From Quillaja saponaria (lineage: Eukaryota > Streptophyta > Magnoliopsida > Fabales > Quillajaceae), in the NCBI GenBank assembly GCA_029379385.1, contig CM055613.1, positions 23,223,652 through 23,287,651 of the forward strand: a stretch of 64,000 bases of DNA, in the 5' to 3' direction. Shown in pieces: positions 47,867 through 57,865 of the stretch. The position numbers and the translations under genes were made by a program. The notes under the pieces were generated by a model. It was not told where the DNA came from. It searched no databases and saw only the letters and a program-made list of their open reading frames with translations. Numbering within the stretch: the stretch's first letter is position 1; the number at the start of each line of letters is the position of its first letter.

Positions 47867-48022
47867 TTACATATTACGGATTTTTGGACAGAAGGGTCCA
47901 AAACATATGGTTTTTGGACAGAATTGTAATTTTTTTAGTTTAATAGCCATAATAGGGTAAATACTGAAACCGTTTTCTGGGTCCTACCTGGCATGCCAAC
48001 TCATCCCATTGGCCAGATCAAG

Positions 48023-48137
48023 CACTCGCGAGTGGCAAATGAAACCGGCTTTTGAAAAGCCGGTTTCATTCAGATTTTTGTCCCCACGCGGGGGACAAAA
48101 TTTGCAGGCTACCCTGCAGTGCTGCAGGGTAGCCTGC
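48023..48137. repeat. Chain of perfect palindromes in the Pack-MULE left end
   Basis: Four hairpins follow one another: cactcgcgagtg at 48023-48034; a 14-bp-stem hairpin with tgaaaccggctttt at 48040-48068; ttttgtcccc paired with ggggacaaaa at 48076-48100; and gcaggctaccctgcag paired with its inverse over a 2-nt loop at 48104-48137. All stems are perfect. Confidence 0.95.
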
Positions 48138-49056
48138 ATCGCTAGGTAGCAAGGCTGCCTAGCACGTCCAAGCCCCCCCTCCCCCTCCCCCTCCCCTGTC
48201 AATAATTCCCTCTCCCTCTCCCATTAATATATTAATACATATATTAATTATATTAAAACATATAAACACAATAATTAACTTGTTTTATTGTATATAATAA
48301 TCATATTAAAACATAAAAACTTTCAAATTTTTTTTTTTCATGAATTTTGTAAAAAATTTACGAGTTTTTGAATTTTTTTTTTTAATATATGATAATTTAG
48401 AAGTGAGTTTTGGTGAAATATATGATACTTTTTAAATTTAAATTTTTATTACATGATATTTTTAAAATTTAAAATATATAGTAAGCTTTTAATTTATATT
48501 ATAATATTTTATAAATTTAAAGTATATGATAATTTTAAAACTTTAGAATTTAAGATTTTTGAAATTTTTTTAATTTTATCAAAAATATTTGTAAAATTCA
48601 TGATATCTTTTAAATATAAAGTATATGTTAATTTATATATTTATAGTTTATGATTTATTTAAATTTTAAAATGTATGATAAATTTTAAAGTGTATAATAA
48701 TAATATGAAATTTGAAATATATGATAAATTTGAAATTTATAGTGTATGACAGTTTTTAGATTTTTAAATTTGGTATTTTTAGAATTTAAGATTTTTGATA
48801 ATTTTTTAATTCTATAGTGTATCATAAATTTTTTTATTATAGTTTATGATTTTTTAAAATTTTAAAACTCATGATATTGCAAATTATTAAATTTTACTAT
48901 ATTTTTTTAATTTAAAATATATAATTGTTTTACTAAAAATAAAATTTTTTAAAGTATATAAAAATTTGAAAGGATTTAGTAAAAATTTGACTATAGCCAC
49001 CGACAAAATTCAGGCCTGTCAGCCTACCCTGCAACGCTGTAGGGTAGGCTGCAGCA

Positions 49057-49175
49057 GTGATGATCACATTCGGATGATCAAGTCTACGCAGAATGTGAAT
49101 TTCCCTTGCCATAAAGCGAACACTCTCAGGCTCAAGGTTATCAAACCTCACTTTCTTCAAAGCAACAATTTTTCT
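49057..49175 (-). pseudogene. Captured CDK-like protein kinase fragment
   Basis: The minus-strand frame reads KIVALKKVRFDNLEPES then FMAREIHILRRLDHPNVI. This is kinase subdomains II-III, with the VALKK lysine and the alpha-C glutamate region, of the plant CDK-like family represented by At1g54610 and IBS1. No ATP loop, catalytic or activation segments are present. Just upstream, IVALKK is duplicated (KIIVALKKIVEQRKIVALKK in the same frame), arising from a short repeat of tcaaagcaacaa in the DNA. The fragment stops at the edge of an internal hairpin (49019-49051) related to the terminal palindromes. The open frame continues to about 49313, but its upstream part resembles nothing I know. Confidence 0.8.
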
Positions 49176-49417
49176 CTGTTCAACAATTTTTTTCAAAGCA
49201 ACAATAATCTTCACTGAACTCTTTTGAAGCTGTACATGGTAACTTGAGAATTGAGATTGACATCTCTTTCTGCAACAGAACTTTTCCAATGAATTACACT
49301 CCATGATCTTCAAAATTCACAACAAGAATACCTCAATGCAAGTAGCAAAAGCTCATAATCTTCTTACACCTTTACAGAGTAAGAAATCTAAATTTCCAAT
49401 TCTTGGTACCTTAAAGG

Positions 49418-49485
49418 TAGTTCCTTTTTGCTTTTTTCTCAGCACCCAAAGTAGTTCATTTTTGCTTTTTTCTCAGCACCCAAAC
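49418..49485. repeat. Tandem duplication of about 33 bp
   Basis: Two adjacent copies of a unit containing tttttgcttttttctcag and cacccaaa lie inside the Pack-MULE, possibly part of the captured non-coding sequence. Confidence 0.85.
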
Positions 49486-49850
49486 TCAGAGGAGTGAAAA
49501 AGATAAACATTAAAACCCTGGGACGTGCTAGGCAACCTTGCTGCCTAGCGATGCAGGCTACCCTGCAGCGATGCAGGGTAGCCTGCAAATTTTGTCCCCC
49601 ACGCAGGGCCTGCGTGGGGACAAAAAGTTGAATGAAACTGGCTTTTCAAAAGCCGGTTTCATCTACCACTCACGCGCCACGCGCGAGTGCTTGATCTGGC
49701 CAATGGGATGAATTGGCATGCCAGGTCGAACCCAGAAATGGTGTTTTGAAAACACGGTTTCAGACTTTACCCTATTCTGGCTATTAAACTAAAAAAAATT
49801 ACCATTATGTCCAAAAACAATATGTTTTGGACCCTTCTGTCCAAAAAACC

Positions 49851-49880
49851 TACACATTACACATTACACATTACACATTG
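49851..49880. repeat. Target duplication extended into short tandem acattac units
   Basis: The flank tacacattac is followed by further acattac units (acattacacattacacatt), giving about four copies directly beside the Pack-MULE end. Only one such unit stands on the other side. Confidence 0.8.
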
Positions 49881-50319
49881 ACCTTGTCTGATAATGATGT
49901 ACTGACGTGCACTGTTTCCACCGCAATCTATTTTACCACCCTCTTACACTAATAATTTAATTACTTACTACTGCTTATGGTCAGAATTGAGATTCCCTTG
50001 TGGTGCCAAATAAGTAAAAGAAAGAAAAAGGTTCCTTTGATTTCAATATGTTTTCTTCACAGTCCAACTACTGAGCTAATCAGTCAAATTTACCTCCTCT
50101 AGGCTTTAGCTAGCTTGGACCCTGTATGATATAGGGTGATGCCTTCATTTGTACAAGGCACCTCTAACTCTTTCAAATGGTAATTCGAATCTTTCAAGAC
50201 GTATGTATTGACCATGCCTTACCGCACATGATTTATGGGCTATAATCTAGGTTTGATTTCGTGTGTATCACTTACAACTATAATTAGCCTCTACTAGATT
50301 CATTAACTCAATTTGCACT

Positions 50320-50935
50320 TCCTATATAAACGGCCTTTTATTTTGTATATTTTAATATTAAGCATAATTTTATTAAAATACTAACATGGTATAAGAGCAC
50401 ATTTTCTAAAGAATTCACTATATATTGTCCTGTCTCTATTTACTTTTATATTAATGTCTGTTATATAAAGGATATATTCAATTTTTCAAGATCCAAACTT
50501 GACACTAGAGCTTAGTTCACTCACCTTGTCCAAAAGAAAGATCTCATCCTCCTCATTCAAACAGCATCATCGCCGTCATTTTAAACCTCCGAATATGCCT
50601 ATACCACAATCGTGAATTCTCGACCAACTCAAATAGATAGTATCCTATGAGAACCAACCTTCCAAACCACCACCAATAGAATCCCTATGATGAGATCGAT
50701 TGATCCATCATTTCCTTCAGCCGAGCCGCCACTTTAAGTCACCACTAGACGTGCATGGTTCTCGTTCTAGAGGCATTCATTTCAAGACGAGCTGCCACTC
50801 CAAGCCGGTTCCGAGCTGGATTGTTGCCGCACGCAGCTAGTTTAAGTCGGATCCAAGGCGATCCAATTCCACCCAAAAACAAAAAAGAAAATTATGTCAA
50901 CTCAAACTAATATTGTGCAGCATATTAAAATTATT
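50320..50935 (+). mobile_element. Fragment of a Copia-like retrotransposon: LTR end, primer site, gag start
   Basis: A tatataaa box lies at 50323-50330. An LTR-like end at ctaaca (50386) is followed by tggtataagagc (50387-50398), one mismatch from the tRNA-Met primer-binding site. About 500 bp later, an ATG at 50894 opens MSTQTNIVQHIKIILD, similar to the first residues of plant Copia gag. The element is cut off at the foldback at 50936. The left LTR border was not found; 49880-50320 shows no gene. Confidence 0.4.
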
Positions 50936-51040
50936 TTGGATGATATTATTTTCATTAGGCACTACAAAATGTGTCAGTTTTTATAGGCCATTCATTAGGT
51001 ACTTCACTCCCTAGTGCCTAATGAAAATAGTATCATCCCA
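50936..51040. repeat. Small foldback element, about 105 bp
   Basis: The arms gatgatattattttcattag and ctaatgaaaatagtatcatc pair, extending inward through gcacta/tagtgc. Inner words cattaggta and related sequence add weaker pairing. It sits exactly between the Copia-like fragment and the pararetrovirus. Confidence 0.8.
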
Positions 51041-51619
51041 TTTACAAAAAAACAACTACAAAGTTTTGTAGAAATATTAAATTATGAAAAAAAATTTATA
51101 AAGGATTTATCCAAAAAGAAAAAAAATTTATTAGAAAAACTCAAAAAGAATAAATAATTATTTTGGAAAGAAAAAGATTTTTTATCAGTCCAAAAGATAA
51201 AGGATGAGATAAATAATTTTTCTTCAGTTTATTTTTCTAGACAAGTAAATAAATTAATATTGGAAACTGATGCTAGCGAAGAATACTGGGAAGCAATTCT
51301 AAAAGCTATTGTAAATAAAGAAGAAAAAATTTGTGACTATAATTCAGGAAATCAATTATATTATTTATGAAAAAGAACTCTTAGCCATAAAAAATGGTTT
51401 AAAGAGATTTCACATATTTCTTACACCAGAAAAAAAATTTTATTCATACTGATAATCAATCAGTAAAGAATTTTCTTAATCAAGAAAAGGAGAGGAGAAT
51501 CCAAGAAGGATTCGATGATATAATTATATTTGTCAATATTCTTTTGATATAGAACATATCAAAAGTAACAAAAATTTTCTTGCAGATTTTTTAAGTATTA
51601 ATGAGCTAGAAAAAGAATA
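51041..51619 (+). pseudogene. Pararetroviral RT thumb and RNase H, degraded
   Basis: The piece opens with LQSFVEILNYEKKFIKDLS (the connection between RT and RNase H). It continues with the RNase H strand LETDASEEYW, where D and the spacing fit the first catalytic residue, and later HTDNQSVKNFLNQEKERR. It closes with SNKNFLADFL and a stop at 51617-51619. At least three internal stops or shifts occur, near 51155, 51367 and 51548. The upstream part of polymerase is absent. Confidence 0.85.
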
Positions 51620-51639
51620 AAGGTAAAAAAATCTTTAAC

Positions 51640-53008
51640 CGAATCTACAGGAGAATGGACAACTGTCAAACCAAAAACAAGGGCAAATCCTAAACAAGGA
51701 CAGTCCAACCTTAATATTTTACAAAGTCCTTTTCATGGAATTATGCAACCAGCATATTCTAATAATATTCCCCAAAACATATATAGTAGACCACTATACT
51801 ATTATACACCTCATCCTATGGCCTACAACATTCAGTATGCTCAAAAACCTTTGAGTCAGCCTATGTCCTATGCACAAACAGTGCAAAAGGCAGAAAAGTT
51901 AATTTCTAAAGAAAAGAAAGAAGAAGCTAAACAAGTTTTAGACTTTTTTAATCTAGGATTATCAAAAGATATATATGATCTTATGAATGGAGTATAGAAA
52001 TCCCATATTCTTGAAAAGAAATCAGCTTTCAGAAAATATATGGGAAAGCTAGCTAAAGAATTGGTTAGTCAAGCCAATATTTTAAAAAACTTTAAAATTC
52101 TCACTAAAAAAGTGCTCAAAGAAGTTAATTTTGAACAAATTAACACAATCCTTGAACTTTCAGAACTATTCGGCAGCCAATAAGACGATGACCCAATTTT
52201 TCAAAAAGTTAAGAGAATCAGTCTCTACGAAAAAATCAAGACGATCCTCCCAACAGAATTATCTTCAAGAATTATCAGCAACATAGACAATGTCCATCAC
52301 TTTAAATTAATAGAAAAATTAGAACAATTTTTCTTAAATATTCATATGCCTTCAGATTATTGGGATATAATCTTATGAAAACCTTGACATAGAAAGTGTT
52401 GAGATGAGATTCGTTGAAACCATTATCCTAGAAAAGGATAAATTAGATAAAATTTCAGGGTTATGTTATTTTCTCAAAACCATGATTCTCTATATCATTA
52501 TGGAAGATGAGTCAAGTTCCATGAATTTCCTTAATATTGCCAGTATGATGAGATATTTTCAAAGAGAAAAATTCTATCAGCCTTATTAGATCTACACTCT
52601 AACCAAGACTGTAGACTTTATTTTGATCTCTCCAACGAAGATGAAACTCTTCTAGCCAGACAGACCATTAATGGGGACCAATACTACATTAAAAGTCTAA
52701 GACAAACAGTCAGAAAGGCAAATTTCATTGAAAGTGAAGATTTCTTTACTATAACATATGGTAAAAGAATCTTTGCTACAATGCTTCCAGTACAATACAA
52801 AAGATCCAAGGAACAAATCGATCTTTGTGATCAACTATTCAAAAAAATAAAACTTTTCGAGGTCGAAGGCCCTGAAGATTTAATTACTGATGCTGAAATG
52901 GAGCAAGACTTAGCTGACGTAGTAGACAGCAATGACAGCAGAAATGATGGTGCTAACACATTTGGCAGTATTGCAAAGCACAGTATTGAAAATATGATAG
53001 AACCATGA
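51640..53008 (+). pseudogene. Probable pararetroviral transactivator/inclusion-body protein region, degraded
   Basis: Directly after RNase H the frame reads STGEWTTVKPKTRANP, then a Tyr/Pro/Gln-rich section (51743-51997) ending in a TAG. Later pieces include AKELVSQANILKNF, YFDLSNEDETLLARQTING and an acidic C-terminus ending at a TGA at 53006-53008. Its place after polymerase and before the promoter is that of ORF VI-type transactivators in caulimovirids. I rely on position and general character, not on a firm motif. Several stops fall between 51995 and 52600. Confidence 0.55.
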
Positions 53009-53273
53009 TAGTGACAGCTCCACCACCACAAGATGACAAGTCATTTTCTGAAAAATACAGAAAGGTGATGAGTCATTATTTAAAAACTACAGAAAGATGA
53101 CAAGTCATTATCTAAAGAAGACAGACAGACAGATGGCAAGTCACTATCCGAAAAAGACGTCTTATCTAAAGAAATATAAGCCTTATCTTACTTTAGGTAA
53201 AGAAATTTACTTTATAGCTAATAAAGTAGATTCCTTCTTATCTCTTGTAATAATTAAGTTGTAAATTTTTTTT

Positions 53274-53299
53274 TATAAATAGGGGAGATGCTTAAGCAT
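53274..53299 (+). promoter_or_regulatory. Pararetroviral core promoter (TATA box) and leader palindrome
   Basis: TATAAAT at 53274-53280 is followed by aggggag and the 12-bp palindrome atgcttaagcat at 53288-53299. It lies about 120 bp before the primer-binding site, as expected for the pregenomic RNA promoter. An inverted counterpart (ctatttatag) is at about 58293-58302 in the other arm. Confidence 0.65.
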
Positions 53300-53395
53300 T
53301 TAAGATCATCTTCCAACATCCACTCTCCCTTACCATTTTGTATACACCTTCCCTCTCTTGTAAAAATCCTATCTTCCACCTTCCTTTTATGTAAA

Positions 53396-53407
53396 TGGTA
53401 TCAGAGC
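53396..53407 (+). other. tRNA-Met primer-binding site of the pararetrovirus
   Basis: TGGTATCAGAGC is the standard minus-strand primer site complementary to the 3' end of initiator tRNA-Met, and marks the genome origin in caulimovirids. The other arm has a version with one change in the last bases (58169-58180, minus strand). Confidence 0.85.
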
Positions 53408-53697
53408 CTGAAAACAACAAAAGCTTGTACCAGTAGATTGCATACCAGTAGCTTGTGTACCTGTAACAGATATTCTCTGTAACAATATTTAAAGTTATTC
53501 TCTGTAAGTTTTACTTTTCCTCATCTTCTAATACTACTATAAGTTCTTCATTTCTAATTGATTAAAATCCTATATGCTTAGGGATTAGTAGCTTCTGTTT
53601 GAGTAATTGTTAGCCGTGGATAGGCTGTTGTGTACCTGTTTTAGGAAGTGAAAAAGATAAATCCCCAAGAGGTCTCAGGAATCATAATTAATCTAGA

Positions 53698-54180
53698 ATG
53701 GAACATGTTAGGTGTGTTGTAGGAGATGATCAGAAAGAAAAACTGTATGATCATAATCTTCACATATATATTACATAAGAAAAATTTGTTAAGAGTATAA
53801 GTAGGGTATTGAACTCTCTGGTAGATTTATCCTTGTTCAATTTTGAAAAAATTAATTTAAAAAAACATACTAGAAACTATTAACGAGTCTCATGTGCAAC
53901 AAGATCATGAAATTCCTAGGTTATATTATGGTACTGATATATGTACTTTAAAAAAACAAGTAAAACCTTATGAAAACTCTAAACAAGAGTTTGAATCTAT
54001 AGAAGAAATTATAGAATATTGGAAGAATCCTTATATCAAAGAACCTGATATAACTTAAAGAAATAAATTAATAAGTATGATGTAAAATTTATTTGTTCAG
54101 AACTAACAATTAATGAAGCAAAACAATTATGAAATATTGTTAAATATTTCTAATGATGAAAGTGATTCAAATCCATAATC
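53698..54180 (+). pseudogene. Pararetroviral first ORF, N-terminal part (plus arm), degraded
   Basis: From ATG 53698 residues such as DDQKEKLYDHNLHI and SISRVLNSLVDLSLFNFEK are clear and match the better-preserved inverted copy at 57404-57865. Stops appear from about 53776, and a shift near 53862 breaks the frame. The charged sequence suggests coiled coil, and its function is unknown to me. Confidence 0.7.
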
Positions 54181-54617
54181 ATTTACATCTGAAAAAATAA
54201 TCACAATCAGTGATGATAATTCAGACAATTCTGAAAATGAAAAAACTTTTTCAGAAAAATATGAACAAAAAAGTAAAAGAAAAGTTGAAGAACCAATTTA
54301 GATCTAAATTCAGAAACTAAAGTCTATTCTCAGAAAGAGATAGATGAACTTAAAGAAGAAAAAGATAGAAAGCCTTTAACTTCTGAAATTCCTACAGTCA
54401 CTAGAAAAGATGACTTAAACAAACAAAATGTTGCAGTAAATGGAACATATTTGGATTTAACAAATGTTCTTATAAAAGACTATGAAAAAGTCATAGATGA
54501 ATGGGCACAGTGCTTGTTTATTGTAATAACTAATTATCGTAATGCACGGTCTAAAGAAAAATGTTTAGACTTCATAGCAGGAACATTGCAAGGAGACAAT
54601 TTGTAATTTCTTAGGAA
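54181..54617 (+). pseudogene. Acidic/lysine-rich linker of the pararetroviral first ORF
   Basis: This stretch is serine/aspartate/glutamate- and lysine-rich in translation, with stops near 54176, 54300 and 54604. It connects the N-terminal part with the coat domain and recurs inverted at about 56960-57400. Confidence 0.5.
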
Positions 54618-55424
54618 ATGGAAAAGTTCTATAAAAGGAATAGCCCAAAAAAAAGATTGCTTGAAAGCTTCAACACTTTTGATAAAATCCTACAAGAATT
54701 TGTTAACATTATAAAGAAAGAATTTTGTGGATATATAGATCCTCAAAATATAAAGTCAGAAGTAAACTGTATATTGACAAAAATAAAATTATGTGACATC
54801 AGAGAATTAGAAAAATTCTCTAAACAGTTTCAAAAATATTATCATAAGTTAGATACTATTGAGTTAGAATTTTGGCTTAATCAATATTTTCATAAGTTAT
54901 CTCCTCCATGGGATGAATTATGTAATAACACATATAAGTCATTCTTAGAAAATACTAATGGAGAAGATACTTTAGGTAATAGAATTAAATATGCAAATAG
55001 ACAAGTCCTAGATCATTGTCTAACTGCGAAAGCGACTAAACAAGTCAAGAAACAAGTAGGAGATAGATATTGCTCTAAACTCCACAAAGATGATTGGGAA
55101 TTTGGATGTAATAGATCTAAACCAAAAATGTTTACATGAAAAAAGTAGAAGAAAAAATCTCCAAGAAAGTTTAAATCACATAAAAAATATGTGAGACGAA
55201 AACAAAAATCTTGGAAACCTAGAAAAGGTCGTAAGTGTTATATCTATAATGAAAAAGGTCATTACGCCCCACAATGTCTTAAAAAAGAAAAAAGTGGAAA
55301 GAAAATTATAAAAATGTTAGAAGAAAATGAATTAGAAATTTGTTACGGAGAAGAAATCTCTGATAACAAATCTATCTTATATGAAATATCTAGTGAGGAA
55401 CAAAGTTCAGATAGTGAATCATAA
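54618..55424 (+). pseudogene. Pararetroviral coat protein region with CCHC-like knuckle (plus arm)
   Basis: The 173-residue open part (54618-55139) contains LCDIRELEKFSKQFQKYYHK and PPWDELCNNTYKSFLE, in the style of caulimovirid coat proteins. After a stop, a basic stretch (PRKFKSHKKYVRRKQK) leads to CYIYNEKGHYAPQC. This keeps the C, H and C positions of the retroviral-type zinc knuckle, but the second cysteine is replaced by Asn. The end is acidic (SSEEQSSDSES). The domain packages viral nucleic acid in the intact virus; here at least one stop splits it. Confidence 0.8.
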
Positions 55425-55434
55425 TTTTCTTTTA

Positions 55435-55956
55435 TGTTTCAAGAAGTCCCTAATTCTGAACAGCATGTTACAAAATTAGGAAATGTAATAAAAAAAGATA
55501 TGCAAATAGAATAGTCTTCTTTAAGGATAAGAAATCCTACAAAAAAAGAAATCTATAAGATAACTAAATTTAACTTCTGGAGTGCTAGACATTTTGAGCA
55601 ATTTACAGGAAATAATATTGTTAAAGCAGAAGAAGGAAAAGTCGAATTAAACATATTTGATTTAGAAAAAAATAAGAGACTTAAGAAAAAATTTCCAAAA
55701 ATTAGATACATCCATATAAGGATAATCCAGATAGAAATAAAAGCCTTATTTTGTCAATGAATAGATATCCCTATTTTAGCTATCCTGTATGATAATAGGT
55801 TAAATGATCCTATGAAAGCCCTCATAGGAGAAATTCAATCTAATTTAGTTACAGGAGTAGTTTGGTTTAAAATCAAGCCAAATTATTATATATCTATTAA
55901 TGATTATAATATTCAGGATTCTTTAAAAATGAGAATTCAAACTAAAAATATAGGGT
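55435..55956 (+). pseudogene. Pararetroviral movement protein (30K-like) region, degraded
   Basis: Read from 55435 the frame shows NFWSARHFEQFTGNN, then KKFPKIRYIHIRIIQIEIK, DIPILAILYDNRLNDPM and LIGEIQSNLVTGVVWFKI. This is the core of the 30K-type cell-to-cell movement family as found in caulimovirids. TAG at about 55512 and TGA at about 55759 interrupt it. The copy ends abruptly at the centre of the inverted duplication. Confidence 0.75.
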
Positions 55957-55976
55957 TAGAGTTAGGGTTAGGGACT
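55950..55976. repeat. Telomere-like spacer at the centre of the inverted duplication
   Basis: The text tagggttagagttagggtta, then ggga, comprises about three ttaggg-like units with one variant, directly where the plus arm stops and the minus arm begins. Plant telomeres are normally ttttaggg-like with three Ts (TTTAGGG), so this is only similar. Confidence 0.7.
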
Positions 55977-56330
55977 TCTTGAAACTTAAAAGAAAATTCT
56001 GATTCACTATCTGAACTTTCTTCCTCACTAGATATTTCATATAAGATAGATTTGTTATCAGAGATTTCTTCTCAGTATAAATTTCTAATTCATTTCCTTC
56101 TAATATTTTTATCCTTAAAGAAGACTCTTCTATCTGCATATCTTTTTTTATTACATCTCTTAATTGTGTAACATGCTGTTCAGAATTAGGGACTTCTTGA
56201 AACATAAAAGAAAATTTTGATTCATTATCTGAACTTTATTCCTAACTAGATATTTCATATAAGATAGATTCATTATCAGAGATTTCTTCTCCGTAACAAA
56301 TTTCTTATTCGTTTTTTTCTAACATTTTTA
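55976..56330 (-). repeat. Internal duplication in the minus arm
   Basis: The block beginning gggacttcttgaaac occurs at 55973 and again at about 56193. Each is followed by gatattt/tataagatag and atcagagatttcttct sequences. The minus arm thus carries two copies of the junction between coat and movement regions, about 220 bp apart. Confidence 0.8.
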
Positions 56331-56349
56331 TCATTTTCTTTCCACTTTA

Positions 56350-56960
56350 TTCCAAGGTTTTTGTTCTCTTTTCACATATCTTTTATGTGATTTAAACTTT
56401 CTTAGAGATTTTTTCTTCCACTTTTTTTCATATAAACCTTTTTGGTTTAGATCTATTACATCCAAATTCCTAATCATCTTTAAGGAGTTTGGAGCAATAT
56501 CTATCTCCTACTTGTTTCTTGACTTGTTTAGTCGCTTTCGCAGTTAGACAATGATCTCGGACCTGTATATTTGCATATTTAATTCTATTCCCTAAAGTAT
56601 CTTCTCCATTAGTTTTTTCTAAGAATGACTTATATGTGTTATTACATAATTCATCCCATGGAGGTGGTAACTTATGAAAATACTGATTAAGCCAAAATAC
56701 TGACTCAATAGCATCTAACTTATGATAATATTTTTGAAACTGTTTAGAGAATTTTTCTAATTCTCTGATGTCACATAATTTTATTTTTGTCAGAGTATAG
56801 TTTACTTTTGACTTTATATTTTGAGGATCCATATATCCACAAAATTCTTTCTTTATAATGTTAACAAATTCTTATAGGATTTTATCAAAAGTGTTGAAGC
56901 TTTCAAGCAATTTTTTTTTTGGGCTATTCCTTTTATAAAACTTTCTCATTTCCTAAGAAA
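56350..56960 (-). pseudogene. Pararetroviral coat protein region (minus arm)
   Basis: This is the inverted relative of 54618-55200. An open 120-residue section (56470-56832) repeats LCDIRELEKFSKQFQKYYHK and GEDTLGNRIKYANIQV, with point differences such as Ala for Thr in the LDAIE segment. Stops occur upstream near 56875 and downstream near 56467. Confidence 0.8.
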
Positions 56961-57403
56961 TTGCAAAGTGTCTCCTTGCAATGTTCCTGCTATGAAGTCT
57001 AAAAAATTTTCTTTAGACTATGGGTTACGATAATTAGTTATTACAATGGATAAGGGCTGTGCCCATTCATCTATGACTTTTTCATAGTCTTTTATAGAAA
57101 CATTTGTTAAATCCAAATATGTTCCATTTACTGCAACATTTTGTTTGTTTAAGTCATCTTTTTTAGTGATTTTAGAAATTTCAGAAGTTGAATGCTTTCT
57201 ATCTTCTTCTTCTTTAAGTTCATCTATCTCTTTTTGAGAATAGACTTTAGTTTCTAAATCTAAATCTAATTGATCTGGTTCTTCAACTTTTCTTTTACCT
57301 TTTGTTCATATTTTTCTGAAAACGTTTTTTTATTTTTAGAATGTCTGAACTGTCATCATTGATCGTGATTATATTTTCAGATGTAAATGATTCTGGATTA
57401 GAA

Positions 57404-57865
57404 TCACTTTATCATTAGAAATATTTCATAATTGTTTTGCTTCATTAATTGTTCGTTTTGAACAAATAAATATTGCATCATACTTATTAATTTATTTCTT
57501 TCAGTTATATCAGGTTTTTTGATATAACGACTCTTCCAATAATCTATAATTTCTTTTATAGATTCAATCTCTTGTTTAGAGTTTTTAAGAGATTTTACTT
57601 GTTCTTTTAAAGTACATATATCAGTACCATAATATAACTTAGGAATTTCATGATCTTGCTGAACATGAGACTCGTTAATAGTTTCTAATATTTTTTCTTG
57701 TTTTTTATTAATTTTTTCAAAATTAAACAAGGACAAATCTATCAAAGAGTTCAATACCCTACTTATACTACTAACAAATTTTTCTTCTGTAATATCTATG
57801 TGAAGATTATGATCATAAAGTTTTTCTTTCTGATCATCTTCTGCGACACAACTAACATGTTTCAT
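57404..57865 (-). pseudogene. Pararetroviral first ORF, N-terminal part (minus arm), 153 residues open
   Basis: From ATG 57865 the frame stays open for 153 codons. It is rich in charged residues, with heptad-like stretches (KQEKILETINESHVQQ) suggesting a coiled coil. It is the better-preserved partner of 53698-54180. The downstream linker is out of frame, so the full ORF is not intact. Confidence 0.75.

Larger units (their letters stand above)
47878..49850. mobile_element. Non-autonomous MULE (Pack-MULE), 2 kb
   Basis: The ends ggatttttggacagaagggt and its inverse accttctgtcc-type partner (tgttttggacccttctgt then ccaaaaaacc) are clearly paired, with matching internal palindromes. Flanks tacatattac (47868-47877) and tacacattac (49851-49860) form a 10-bp target duplication with one mismatch, in the 8-11 bp range of MULEs. 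The left 1.1 kb (47940-48985) is a direct relative of the left part of the 8-kb MULE, so both belong to one family. The interior holds a kinase fragment (49057-49175, minus) but no transposase. It abuts the 8-kb MULE with only 11 bp between. Confidence 0.9.

Noticed and set aside
53288..53482. Small plus-strand frame in the viral leader
   Set aside because: It lies across the promoter leader and primer site, with no domain; leader frames of this kind are common in caulimovirids and not informative here.
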